Positions 53,526 to 62,308 of a stretch of DNA of 64,000 nt are shown here, piece by piece (the stretch's first letter is position 1; each line of letters begins with the position of its first letter). The notes below the pieces were generated by a model. That model did no database searches. It was not told the DNA's origin and saw only the letters and a program-made list of their open reading frames with translations. The position numbers and the translations under genes were made by a program. Where the stretch lies: positions 1,116,001-1,180,000 of the forward strand of contig NZ_VIVQ01000001.1 of assembly GCF_007829035.1 (NCBI RefSeq), written 5' to 3'. The stretch is from Rudaeicoccus suwonensis (GTDB lineage Bacteria > Actinomycetota > Actinomycetes > Actinomycetales > Dermatophilaceae).

Positions 53526-54551
53526 GTGCCAGAACATCTCGTCCTCATCTCACCCAGCGCCAACCGGGTGTATGCCGCAGCCACGCCTTCGCTGATCACC
53601 GCCGAAACACGCGCACTGGCAACGGGTTTCGGCATACCTGACATCGAGGTCGAGCCGACTGTCCTCGGCGGAGTGCCGTATCTCGCAGTACGCACACCGG
53701 ACCATCTCGCAGAGGACGGCGTCGCACTGCTGTCCAACCTGTCCGCGGTGCACGCGTTGTTCCGTCGTGAGGGGGCCCTGCTGGCGCCGGTGGAATTGCA
53801 ACGCTCCGAGCGGTATCCGAGCGATCTGGTGACGATCCAGAAGTACCAGGGCAAGACCAACGAGCAATGGACGCGCCTCCTGCTCAACGTCACTGCCGCC
53901 GCCACCCGCCACCCGCGCAAGCTTCTCGACGGCACCCTGCAGGTGTTCGACCCGATGTGCGGTCGCGGCACGACACTCAACCTCGCGCTCTCGCTCGGTC
54001 TCGATGTCACCGGCGTCGACCTGGATCGCAAGGATTACGAGGCATATTCGGCGTTCATCAAGACCTGGCTCCGTCAGCACCGGCTCAAGCACACCGCCGA
54101 GGACAAGCAGTTACGAACGGGCGGCCAGACCCGTGGCAGGCGACTGGACATCGAAGTCGCGCCCACCAAGGAGGACTTCAAAGCAGGCGCCGTGCAGCGG
54201 GCGAGCTTCCTCAACACCGACACCTCCGACCTCGACGGGTTGCTGCGTGCAACGAGCCAGGACGTCATCGTCACCGACACTCCGTACGGCGTGCTGCACG
54301 GCTCGCACGGAGACCGCTTGGCGCGCAGCCCGTTGGATCTGCTTGAGGTCGCTCTGTCGGGCTGGCATCGAGTGCTGCGCTCCGGCGGCGCCATCGGATT
54401 GTCCTTCAACAGGCACGTCGCTCCCCGATCGGAGTTGTCGACACTGTTGCAGCAGCATGGTTTTGAGCCGGTAACGGGTGAGGAGGATGCCTTCCGGCAT
54501 CGCGTCGACGCCTCTATCGACCGCGACCTGCTGGTGGCCGTCAAAGCGTGA
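53526..54551 (+). CDS. SAM-dependent RNA or DNA methyltransferase (TRM11/RlmKL-like)
   Basis: A 341-residue protein. Residues 1-120 form an N-terminal domain; motif I is VFDPMCGRGTTLNLALSLG (about 140-158), motif IV is VIVTDTPYGVLHG, where a DPPY or NPPY motif would be usual in base methyltransferases. The TRM11-like layout suggests N2-guanine methylation of tRNA or rRNA, but DNA or another target cannot be excluded. The D-T-P-Y motif is a slight departure from D/N-P-P-Y. Confidence 0.78.
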   Translation: MPEHLVLISPSANRVYAAATPSLITAETRALATGFGIPDIEVEPTVLGGVPYLAVRTPDHLAEDGVALLSNLSAVHALFRREGALLAPVELQRSERYPSDLVTIQKYQGKTNEQWTRLLLNVTAAATRHPRKLLDGTLQVFDPMCGRGTTLNLALSLGLDVTGVDLDRKDYEAYSAFIKTWLRQHRLKHTAEDKQLRTGGQTRGRRLDIEVAPTKEDFKAGAVQRASFLNTDTSDLDGLLRATSQDVIVTDTPYGVLHGSHGDRLARSPLDLLEVALSGWHRVLRSGGAIGLSFNRHVAPRSELSTLLQQHGFEPVTGEEDAFRHRVDASIDRDLLVAVKA

Positions 54552-54686
54552 GCGGTTCGGCCGCCACCGACGTCAGGGAGCCACCGCTGTTCTCGTGGCT
54601 GCCCCTGCTGCCCGCGCGCGATGGTGAATCGGTTTCGCACTAGGCTTGCTCTTTGCCAGCAAGACCGTCGCACCCCGGAGGCACTC

Positions 54687-55238
54687 ATGGCTGACCCTGC
54701 CCGCGCCCGCAAGATCGCCGAGCGCACCAAGGCACTCGTCGCAGGATTCATCGAGCATCGCCTCAAGGACGAGCGCCTTGGTTTCATCACCGTCACAGAC
54801 GTCCGCGTGACCGGAGACCTGCAGCATGCCTCGATCTTCTACACCGTCTTCGGCGATGACGACGAACGTCAGAAAACCGCTGCTGCGCTTGAAGATTGGC
54901 GTGGACGGATCCGGTCGCACGTGGGCAAGGGCCTCGGCATCCGCCTGACGCCCTCGCTCGAGTTCATCCCCGACGCCATCCCCGAGGGTGCCGCCTCGAT
55001 CGAAGAGGCGCTGCGCGCAGCCCGCGAGCGCGACGAAGAACTCGCCAAGGCCAAGACCCAAGCGTCGTATGCCGGGGACGCCGACCCCTACAAGAAGCCG
55101 GCGCCCACGGATGAATCCGCTGACGAGGACGCAACCGATGCGCCTTCGGCTGACGTGAGCGACGCGGCCGGCGCCGGCAGCAGGTCCGACGCGGGCACCG
55201 AGCAGCAGACAGCGACGGCCGGAGCCCGGGATCAGTGA
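54687..55238 (+). CDS. rbfA: 30S ribosome-binding factor RbfA
   Basis: Cold-shock assembly factor for the 30S subunit. The type-II KH fold covers about residues 1-115 (RARKIAERTKALVAGFIEHRL, FITVTDVRVTGDLQHASIFYTVFG). An extra, disordered acidic/Ala-rich C-terminal tail of about 60 residues makes it 183 long versus about 120-150 usually. GGAGG 5 nt before ATG 54687; TAGGCT at 54642-54647 may be its promoter. Confidence 0.94.
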   Translation: MADPARARKIAERTKALVAGFIEHRLKDERLGFITVTDVRVTGDLQHASIFYTVFGDDDERQKTAAALEDWRGRIRSHVGKGLGIRLTPSLEFIPDAIPEGAASIEEALRAARERDEELAKAKTQASYAGDADPYKKPAPTDESADEDATDAPSADVSDAAGAGSRSDAGTEQQTATAGARDQ

Positions 55239-55242
55239 CCTG

Positions 55243-56151
55243 GTGACGCCGGACGGCCTGCTGATCGTCGACAAGCCGGCCGGCTGGACCAGTCACGACG
55301 TCGTCGCACGCACGCGCCGGTTGGCGCGCACGCGTCGCGTCGGGCATGCCGGCACCCTCGACCCGATGGCCACCGGCGTCCTGGTGCTCGGCATCAACAA
55401 GGCCACCAAACTGCTGACCTTCCTGGTCGGCTGTGACAAGACCTATACCGCGACGATCCGCCTCGGGCAGTCCACGCTGACCGATGACGCCGAAGGCGAG
55501 GTGACCGCCCAGCATGACGCCGCCGGCATCACCGATGCTGCGGTCGCGGCCGCCGTCGAGGCACTGACCGGCGACATCCAGCAGGTCCCCAGCTCGGTCA
55601 GCGCGATCAAGGTCGACGGCGTCCGCTCGTATGCCAAGGTGCGCGGCGGCGACGACGTCACACTGCAGGCACGGCCCGTCCGCGTCGATCGCTTCGACAT
55701 ACTCGATCGCCGCGAATCACCGGACGACACAACGGATTCGACGTTCCTCGATCTGGACGTCGAAGTGGTGGTGTCATCCGGCACCTACGTCCGCGCACTC
55801 GCTCGCGATCTCGGCACGATGCTCGGGGTGGGTGGCCACCTGACCGCGCTGCGCCGCACCCGCGTCGGCCGGTTCACGCTCGACGATGCGCGCGCCCTGA
55901 CCGACCTCGAGCGCGGCTTCGACGCCGGCGCGGTGCTTGACGTCGTACCGATGGCGGCTGCCGCGGCGGCGCAGTTCCCGGTGCGCGCCGTCACTGCGAC
56001 CGAGGCCCGCGATCTGCGGCACGGAAAACGTCTCGCCGCCCGTGACGAACGCCACGACGTCAGCGCTGCGATCACCGCTGCAAACGAACTCGTGGCCATG
56101 CTCGACGAGAGCGGCGCCATACCTGTGTCCCGGGTTGTCTTCCCGGCCTGA
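55243..56151 (+). CDS. truB: tRNA pseudouridine-55 synthase
   Basis: Makes pseudouridine 55 in the tRNA T-loop. 302 residues; the catalytic Asp40 is in HAGTLDPMATG, and the N-terminus GLLIVDKPAGWTSHDVV is diagnostic. GTG 55243 is 4 nt after the rbfA stop, so they are one unit. A divergent C-terminal PUA-like portion is present. Confidence 0.95.
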   Translation: MTPDGLLIVDKPAGWTSHDVVARTRRLARTRRVGHAGTLDPMATGVLVLGINKATKLLTFLVGCDKTYTATIRLGQSTLTDDAEGEVTAQHDAAGITDAAVAAAVEALTGDIQQVPSSVSAIKVDGVRSYAKVRGGDDVTLQARPVRVDRFDILDRRESPDDTTDSTFLDLDVEVVVSSGTYVRALARDLGTMLGVGGHLTALRRTRVGRFTLDDARALTDLERGFDAGAVLDVVPMAAAAAAQFPVRAVTATEARDLRHGKRLAARDERHDVSAAITAANELVAMLDESGAIPVSRVVFPA

Positions 56152-56190
56152 CGATTCGGCCCTCCCCGGTCGAACAGGTCGGCCCCGCCA

Positions 56191-56244
56191 TACAGGTGGA
56201 TCTGATCCTCGCCTGATGCGACATAGTCGCATCACCTGTACGCT
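56191..56244 (+). promoter_or_regulatory. Promoter-operator of the nickel/cobalt permease gene
   Basis: TGATGCGAC (56214-56222), ATA, then GTCGCATCA (56226-56234) form a 21-bp palindrome with perfect 9-bp arms. An outer pair, TACAGGTG (56191-56198) and CACCTGTA (56233-56240), overlaps its right side. TACGCT (56239-56244) lies 8 nt before GTG 56253. The palindrome would overlap RNA polymerase, as for a repressor site, plausibly of a metal-responsive regulator. Confidence 0.7.
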
Positions 56245-56252
56245 CCCTGACC

Positions 56253-57380
56253 GTGGCCACAATGACAGCTCAACCCCAGTCATCCGTCAGTCGTCTGCGG
56301 ACCGGGTTCGCCGATCTCACCCCGGGTGAGCGACGGTCGCTGCTCGGTATGACGCTCGCGGTCCTCGCTCTGCACATCATCGGATGGGGCACGCTGATCG
56401 GGCTGGTCGCTCCGCGCCACTTCTCGATGGGAATCGACGCCGGACACGCCCAGGTCTTCGGGATCGGGCTCGGCGTCACGGCATACACCCTCGGCATGCG
56501 ACACGCGTTCGACGCCGACCACATCGCCGCGATCGACAACACCACCCGCAAGCTGCTCAACGACGGTCGACGCCCGATGAGCGTCGGCTTCTGGTTCTCC
56601 CTCGGCCACTCCAGCGTCGTCTTCGGCCTGTGCTTCCTGCTGGCCCTCGGTCTCAAGGCCCTCGCCGGCCCGGTAGAAAACGGCAACTCCACCCTGCACA
56701 CCGTCACCGGCATCATCGGCACCAGCGTGTCCGGCACCTTCCTGTGGATCATCGGCGTGCTGAATCTGTTTGCCCTCATCGGCATCGTCAAGGTCTGGCG
56801 CCGTGCCCGCACCGGCGAACTCGACGAGGCCGCACTCGAGCACCACCTCAACTCGCGGGGTTTCTTCAACCGGTTCCTCGGGGGGATGACTCGCTCGGTG
56901 CGCAAGCCCTGGCAGATGTACCCCATCGGCTTCGTCTTCGGTCTCGGGTTCGACACCGCCACCGAAGTGAGTCTGCTGGTCCTTGCCGGGGGCGCGGCGA
57001 CGATGTCCCTTCCGTGGTACGCCATCCTGACGTTGCCGGTCCTGTTCGCCGCCGGCATGAGCCTGCTCGACGCGGCCGACGGTGTCTTCATGAGCAAGGC
57101 CTACGGCTGGGCCTTCGCAAAACCGCTGCGGCGGCTCTACTACAACGCGACCGTCACCTGGTTGTCGGTCTTCGTCGCCCTCGTCATCGGCACCATCGAG
57201 TTGTCGTCCGTGGTCTCCGACCAGCTCAACTGGTCGTCCGGGCCGGTCGCCGCACTCGGGTCGATCGACCTCGACGGAGTGGGCTTCGTGATCGTCGGTG
57301 TGTTCGTCGCGACCTGGCTGCTCGCCGTGCTCGTATGGCGCATGCTGCGGCTGGACAGCAAGGAATTGTCAGCGGGCTAA
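56253..57380 (+). CDS. Nickel/cobalt transporter, NiCoT (HoxN/NixA) family
   Basis: A 375-residue permease with about eight membrane helices. The hallmark motif in helix two reads RHAFDADHIAAIDNTTRK, followed by GFWFSLGHSSVVF; FGLGFDTATEVSLL and the fourth motif are also present. It imports Ni2+ and/or Co2+; no urease, hydrogenase or cobalamin gene in the window shows which. It interrupts the usual truB-ribF neighbourhood and has its own operator-like palindrome. Confidence 0.93.
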   Translation: MATMTAQPQSSVSRLRTGFADLTPGERRSLLGMTLAVLALHIIGWGTLIGLVAPRHFSMGIDAGHAQVFGIGLGVTAYTLGMRHAFDADHIAAIDNTTRKLLNDGRRPMSVGFWFSLGHSSVVFGLCFLLALGLKALAGPVENGNSTLHTVTGIIGTSVSGTFLWIIGVLNLFALIGIVKVWRRARTGELDEAALEHHLNSRGFFNRFLGGMTRSVRKPWQMYPIGFVFGLGFDTATEVSLLVLAGGAATMSLPWYAILTLPVLFAAGMSLLDAADGVFMSKAYGWAFAKPLRRLYYNATVTWLSVFVALVIGTIELSSVVSDQLNWSSGPVAALGSIDLDGVGFVIVGVFVATWLLAVLVWRMLRLDSKELSAG

Positions 57381-57383
57381 AGT
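57378..57383 (+). promoter_or_regulatory. Putative -10 hexamer TAAAGT before ribF
   Basis: Overlaps the stop codon of the permease gene and lies 6 nt before GTG 57390. Confidence 0.45.
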
Positions 57384-57389
57384 GGCGCC

Positions 57390-58337
57390 GTGCTGCGCCT
57401 CTCCTCAGTCAGCGACCTGCCCGCCGATTTCGGCGAAACCGTCGTCACCATCGGCAATTTCGACGGAGTCCACCGTGGTCACGCAGCCCTGCTCGACGCG
57501 GTCGTGCAGCAGGGTCACAGCACGGGGCTGAAGTCGGTCGCGGTCACCTTCGAGCCACATCCGTTGCTCGTGCTGCACCCCGACCGTGCGCCGGCGCTCA
57601 TCAGTTCGCTCAGCGAGCGCATCGAACTTCTCGACGCCGCCGGTCTCGACGCCGTCCTGGTCATGGAGTTCACCCTCGACCTCGCCGCCCGCACTCCAGA
57701 GGAGTTCGTCAGCGAGACCTTCGTCGACGGGCTGCATGCCCGCCACGTCGTCGTCGGCGCTGACACCCGTTTCGGCGTGCGCAATTCCGGCGATGTCTCG
57801 ACCTTGCGTGAACTCGGCCGTCGGTACGGCTTCGACGTGCGGGTGGTCGCCGACGTCGGCGAAGGCCATCGATACTCCTCCAGCGACGTCCGCGCCGCGC
57901 TGGCCGCGGGCGATGTCGAAGCCGCCGCGGCGGTGCTGGGCCGGTTGCACGAGGTGCGCGGGGTCGTCGTCCGTGGCCTGCAGCGTGGACGCGACCTGGG
58001 CTTCCCGACCGCCAACCTGCGCAGCGACAGCGAAGGTCTGGTGCCGGCCGACGGGGTGTATGCCGGGTGGCTGGTGCGCGAGGCACTTCCTGCCACCGAT
58101 CCCGAACATTGCATGCCTGCAGCGATCTCGGTCGGCACGAATCCCACCTTCGACGACGTTCCCGAGCGCACCGTCGAGGCCTACGTCCTGGATCGCGACG
58201 ATCTCGACCTGTATGACGAGGTCGTGCGCGTGCAGTTCGTCCGACGGCTGCGCGGCAACACCCGTTTCGAGTCGATCGATGCGCTGGTCGTGCAGATCGG
58301 CCACGACGTCGAGGCGACACGCGACCTGTTGTGCTGA
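57390..58337 (+). CDS. ribF: Bifunctional riboflavin kinase/FMN adenylyltransferase
   Basis: Converts riboflavin to FMN and FAD. 315 residues: N-terminal nucleotidyltransferase (TIGNFDGVHRGHAALL, and the late SSSDVRAALAAGDV), C-terminal kinase domain (GRDLGFPTANL, NPTF). Usually followed by rpsO in Actinobacteria; here an acyl-CoA ligase gene follows instead. Confidence 0.96.
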   Translation: MLRLSSVSDLPADFGETVVTIGNFDGVHRGHAALLDAVVQQGHSTGLKSVAVTFEPHPLLVLHPDRAPALISSLSERIELLDAAGLDAVLVMEFTLDLAARTPEEFVSETFVDGLHARHVVVGADTRFGVRNSGDVSTLRELGRRYGFDVRVVADVGEGHRYSSSDVRAALAAGDVEAAAAVLGRLHEVRGVVVRGLQRGRDLGFPTANLRSDSEGLVPADGVYAGWLVREALPATDPEHCMPAAISVGTNPTFDDVPERTVEAYVLDRDDLDLYDEVVRVQFVRRLRGNTRFESIDALVVQIGHDVEATRDLLC

Positions 58338-58425
58338 CAGCAAGGTCGCCAAGCACCTGCGTTCGCCACCTGGTGCATCTCATCGTGCCGTCGGGCGGCG
58401 TAGGGCCGCTGCGCTGACCCGTGGG

Positions 58426-58431
58426 TAGGCT
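58426..58431 (+). promoter_or_regulatory. Putative -10 hexamer TAGGCT
   Basis: 7 nt before ATG 58439; it argues against the in-frame GTG at 58421, which would lie upstream of the transcript start. Confidence 0.45.
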
Positions 58432-58438
58432 GCGCTTC

Positions 58439-60271
58439 ATGACCATGTCGCTCGCCGACGAGCACCCGGACCTCACCATCATCGAGCAGCGCGCCACATC
58501 GGTGGCGCAGTTGTTCGTCGATCGCGTCGCCGCGTCGCCGACTCGGGAGGCATTCCGCTTTCCGGTGGGGGAGCAGTGGCGGTCGATGACGTGGCGGCAG
58601 GCAGATGACCGGGTCCGGCTGATCGCGGCCGGGCTGGTTTCGCTCGGGGTGCAGCCCGAGGATCGCGTGGCCATCGCAGCCGCAACGAGCATCGAGTGGG
58701 TCCTGGCCGATCTCGGAGTGATGCTCGCGGCAGCGGCCACCACGACGGTGTACGCGACCAGCACTGCCGACGACGTGATCTACATCATTTCCGACTCCGG
58801 CAGCCGCGTCGTCTTCGCCGACGACGACTCCCAGATCGAGAAGCTGCGCGCTCATCGCGACTCCATCCCCGGCGTGGCCAAGGTGGTCACCTTTCACGGG
58901 ACCGCAGACGGTGAGTGGGTCATCGGCCTGGACGAGCTCGAGACCCTCGGCGCGGCATACCTGAAGGACGATCCGACGGTGCTCGACCAGCGCATCGGCG
59001 GCATCGAGGCGCAGTCGCTGGCAACGTTGATCTACACCTCCGGCACGACCGGACGGCCCAAGGGCGTCCGGCTGCCGCACGACGCCTGGACCTACGAGGC
59101 TGCCGCGGTCGACGCCACCGGCATCCTCAGCCAGGACGACGTGCAATACCTCTGGCTTCCGCTGGCCCATGTCTTCGGCAAGGTGCTACTGACGCTGCCG
59201 CTGCAGATCGGCTTCCCGACCGCCATCGACGGCCGGGTCGACAAGATCGTCGAAAATCTCCCCACCGTGCGACCGACCTGGATGGGCGCTGCGCCGCGCA
59301 TCTTCGAGAAGGTCTACGGCCGGATCACCACGATGATGGCCGACGAGGGCGGAGCCAAGGCCAAGCTGTTCGACTGGGCATCGGCCAACGGCACCAAGGT
59401 GGCGACACTGCGCAGCGAGGGCAAGCCGGTCGGCGCGATGCTCGCGGCGCAGCACGCTGTCGGCGACAAGCTGGTGCTGGGCAAGATTCGTGACCGTTTC
59501 GGCGGCCGGGTGCGTTTCTTCATCTCCGGCTCCGCGGCACTGAACCGCGACGTCGCCCGGTGGTTCGATGCGATGGGTATGCCGATCCTCGAGGGGTACG
59601 GCCTGACCGAGACGTCGGCGGCGTCCTGTGTGAACCGTCCTCACGCCAACCTCGTCGGCACCGTCGGCTGGCCGATTCCCGGCACACAGGTCACGATCGC
59701 CGACGACGGCGAGATCCTCATCAAAGGCCCTGGTGTCATGCAGGGCTACCGCGGCCTGGAGGACGCGACCGCCGAGGCGCTGGTCGACGGGTGGTTCCAC
59801 ACCGGCGACATCGGCGAACTCCTCGAGACCGGTCACCTGCGCATCACCGACCGCAAGAAAGACCTGTTCAAGACCTCCAACGGCAAGTACGTCGCCCCCA
59901 GCCTCATCGAGGCGACCTTCAAGGGCATCTGCCCCTACGCCTCGCAACTTGTCGTCGAAGGCGACGGTCGCACCTTCGTGTCGGCCCTGATCACGCTCGA
60001 CGAGGAGTCGATCATGGAGTGGGCCGCAGGCAAGGGGATGCAGGACGCGGACTACCACACCGTCGTCACCTCCGAGCAGGCGCGCGAGATGGTGCAGGAC
60101 TACGTCGACGAACTCAACCTCGGCCTCAACCGCTGGGAGCAGATCAAGAAGTTCATCATCCTGCCGCGTGACCTCAGCGTTGAGGAGGGTGAGATCACGC
60201 CGAGCCTCAAGCTCAAGCGCAAGGTCGTGATCCGCAAACACCAGCAGGAGCTGGACGACCTCTACAACTGA
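58439..60271 (+). CDS. Long-chain fatty-acid--CoA ligase (AMP-forming)
   Basis: A 610-residue FAA1/FadD15-type ANL enzyme that activates long-chain fatty acids. P-loop TLIYTSGTTGRPKG, the linker DGEILIKGPGVMQGYRGLEDATAEAL, TGDIGELLETGHLRITDRKKDLFKTSNGKYVAP, and a C-terminal lysine-rich TPSLKLKRKVV. ATG 58439 is preferred over GTG 58421. Stand-alone gene, no beta-oxidation genes adjacent. Confidence 0.93.
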   Translation: MTMSLADEHPDLTIIEQRATSVAQLFVDRVAASPTREAFRFPVGEQWRSMTWRQADDRVRLIAAGLVSLGVQPEDRVAIAAATSIEWVLADLGVMLAAAATTTVYATSTADDVIYIISDSGSRVVFADDDSQIEKLRAHRDSIPGVAKVVTFHGTADGEWVIGLDELETLGAAYLKDDPTVLDQRIGGIEAQSLATLIYTSGTTGRPKGVRLPHDAWTYEAAAVDATGILSQDDVQYLWLPLAHVFGKVLLTLPLQIGFPTAIDGRVDKIVENLPTVRPTWMGAAPRIFEKVYGRITTMMADEGGAKAKLFDWASANGTKVATLRSEGKPVGAMLAAQHAVGDKLVLGKIRDRFGGRVRFFISGSAALNRDVARWFDAMGMPILEGYGLTETSAASCVNRPHANLVGTVGWPIPGTQVTIADDGEILIKGPGVMQGYRGLEDATAEALVDGWFHTGDIGELLETGHLRITDRKKDLFKTSNGKYVAPSLIEATFKGICPYASQLVVEGDGRTFVSALITLDEESIMEWAAGKGMQDADYHTVVTSEQAREMVQDYVDELNLGLNRWEQIKKFIILPRDLSVEEGEITPSLKLKRKVVIRKHQQELDDLYN

Positions 60272-60323
60272 GGCAACCACAACTGGCGCAGGCACGAATT
60301 CGCGCGCGGCAGGGGCACCGCCA

Positions 60324-60329
60324 TACCCT
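60324..60329 (+). promoter_or_regulatory. Putative -10 hexamer TACCCT
   Basis: 7 nt before ATG 60337; no Shine-Dalgarno. Confidence 0.45.
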
Positions 60330-60336
60330 GGAACCC

Positions 60337-62292
60337 ATGTCCGGAGAGTCTGTCTTCCACGATCTCGAGCCGCTGCTGGAGCGGGTGAGCAAACCGATCC
60401 AGTATGTCGGGGGCGAGCTCAACTGCACGGTCAAGGACTGGCAGTGCGGTGGCTTCGGGGACGGCGGTGAAGAACTCACCACGCGCTGGGCGCTGATGTA
60501 TCCCGACGCCTATGAGGTCGGCCTGCCCAACCAGGGCGTGATGATCCTGTACGAGGTGCTCAACGAGCGGCCCGATGCGCTGGCCGAGCGCACGTATGCC
60601 GTCTGGCCCGACATGGAAGCCGCCATGCGCGAGGCGCGGGTGCCGCAGTTCACGGTCGACGGCCATCGACCGGTGCGCGACTTCGACGTCTTCGGGCTGT
60701 CGTTCTCCACCGAACTCGGCTACACCAACATGTTGACCGCGCTCGACCTGGCCGGCATCCCGCTGCACGCAGCGGACCGTGGTGACGACGTTCCGATCGT
60801 GCTCGCCGGCGGTCACGCCGCCTTCAATCCCGAGCCCATCGCCGACTTCATCGACGCAGCGGTCGTCGGTGACGGGGAAGAGGCCGTGCTGGCAATCACC
60901 GAACACGTGCGAGCCTGGAAGGCCGCCGGCCGTCCCGGTGGTCGTCGGGAGTTGCTGCTCCGGCTGGCCCGCACCGGTGGTGTCTACGTGCCCGCGTTCT
61001 ACGACGTCGACTACCTGCCCGACGGCCGCATCCAGCGTGTCGCGCCGTCGCCGACCGCTCCCGGCGTGCCGTGGCGCGTCTCCAAGCACACGGTGATGGA
61101 TCTCGACGAATGGCCCTACCCCAAGCAGCCCCTCGTGCCGCTGGCCGAGACCGTGCATGAGCGGATGTCGGTCGAGATCTTCCGTGGCTGCACCCGCGGT
61201 TGCCGATTCTGCCAGGCGGGCATGATCACCCGCCCGGTGCGCGAGCGTTCGATCACCGGCATCGGTGAGATGGTCCAAAAGGGTCTGGCTGCAACAGGTT
61301 TCGAGGAAGTCGGCCTGCTGTCGCTGTCGTCCGCCGACCACTCGGAGATCGCCGACATCACCAAGGGTCTGGCCGACCGGTATGACGGCACGCAAACCGG
61401 TCTGTCGTTGCCGTCGACGCGGGTGGACGCCTTCAACATCGACCTCGCCAACGAACTCACCCGTGGTGGTCGCCGGTCGGGCCTGACGTTCGCACCGGAA
61501 GGCGGCTCCGAGCGGATCCGCAAGGTCATCAACAAGATGGTCACCGAGGACGACCTGATCAACACGGTGGCTGCGGCATACAGCGCGGGGTGGCGGCAGG
61601 TGAAGTTGTACTTCATGTGCGGCCTGCCGACCGAGACCGACGAGGACGTCCTGCAGATCGCCGATCTCGCCAAGCGCGTGATCGAGACCGGCCGAAAGGT
61701 CAGCGGGCGCAAGGATATTCGCTGCACGGTGTCCATCGGCGGATTCGTGCCCAAGCCGCACACGCCGTTCCAGTGGTGTGCGCAGCTGGGCGCCGACGAG
61801 ACCGATGCGCGGCTGGCCAAACTGCGCGAGGCGATCCGCTCCGACAAGCGGCTGGGGTCGTCCATCGGCATGCGCTACCACGACGGCAAACCCGGCATCG
61901 TCGAAGGCCTGCTGTCCCGGGGCGACCGCCGGGTGGGTGCCGTCATCGAGGCTGTCTGGCGCGCCGGCGGTCGCTTCGACGGCTGGAGCGAACATTTCAG
62001 CTATGAGCGCTGGATCTCCTGTGCCGCAGAGGTTTTCGACGGTTCCGATGTGTCGCTGGAGTGGTACACGACGCGTGAGCGCGGTGAGCACGAGGTGCTG
62101 CCGTGGGACCACCTCGACTCCGGTCTCGACAAGGACTGGCTGTGGGACGACTGGCAGGAGGCGCTCGACGAGACCGAGGTCGACGACTGCCGCTGGACGC
62201 CCTGCTTCGACTGCGGCGTCTGCCCGCAGATGAACACCGAGATCCAGGTCGGCCCCACCGGCAAGAAGCTGCTGCCGCTGTCGGTCGTCTGA
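60337..62292 (+). CDS. TIGR03960-type B12-binding-domain radical SAM protein
   Basis: A 651-residue protein. The N-terminal part (about 80-190) resembles a B12-binding Rossmann fold. The radical SAM domain has the cluster motif Cys285-x3-Cys289-x2-Cys292 in FRGCTRGCRFCQAG. A C-terminal domain ends in a cysteine-rich CFDCGVCPQ segment. The reaction is unknown; homologues are usually encoded just upstream of a DUF2344 protein and often near ribonuclease E/G. That partner is missing here: the next gene is an opposite-strand TetR regulator. Confidence 0.9.
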   Translation: MSGESVFHDLEPLLERVSKPIQYVGGELNCTVKDWQCGGFGDGGEELTTRWALMYPDAYEVGLPNQGVMILYEVLNERPDALAERTYAVWPDMEAAMREARVPQFTVDGHRPVRDFDVFGLSFSTELGYTNMLTALDLAGIPLHAADRGDDVPIVLAGGHAAFNPEPIADFIDAAVVGDGEEAVLAITEHVRAWKAAGRPGGRRELLLRLARTGGVYVPAFYDVDYLPDGRIQRVAPSPTAPGVPWRVSKHTVMDLDEWPYPKQPLVPLAETVHERMSVEIFRGCTRGCRFCQAGMITRPVRERSITGIGEMVQKGLAATGFEEVGLLSLSSADHSEIADITKGLADRYDGTQTGLSLPSTRVDAFNIDLANELTRGGRRSGLTFAPEGGSERIRKVINKMVTEDDLINTVAAAYSAGWRQVKLYFMCGLPTETDEDVLQIADLAKRVIETGRKVSGRKDIRCTVSIGGFVPKPHTPFQWCAQLGADETDARLAKLREAIRSDKRLGSSIGMRYHDGKPGIVEGLLSRGDRRVGAVIEAVWRAGGRFDGWSEHFSYERWISCAAEVFDGSDVSLEWYTTRERGEHEVLPWDHLDSGLDKDWLWDDWQEALDETEVDDCRWTPCFDCGVCPQMNTEIQVGPTGKKLLPLSVV

Positions 62293-62308
62293 CCCTCACC
62301 AGCCTCGG

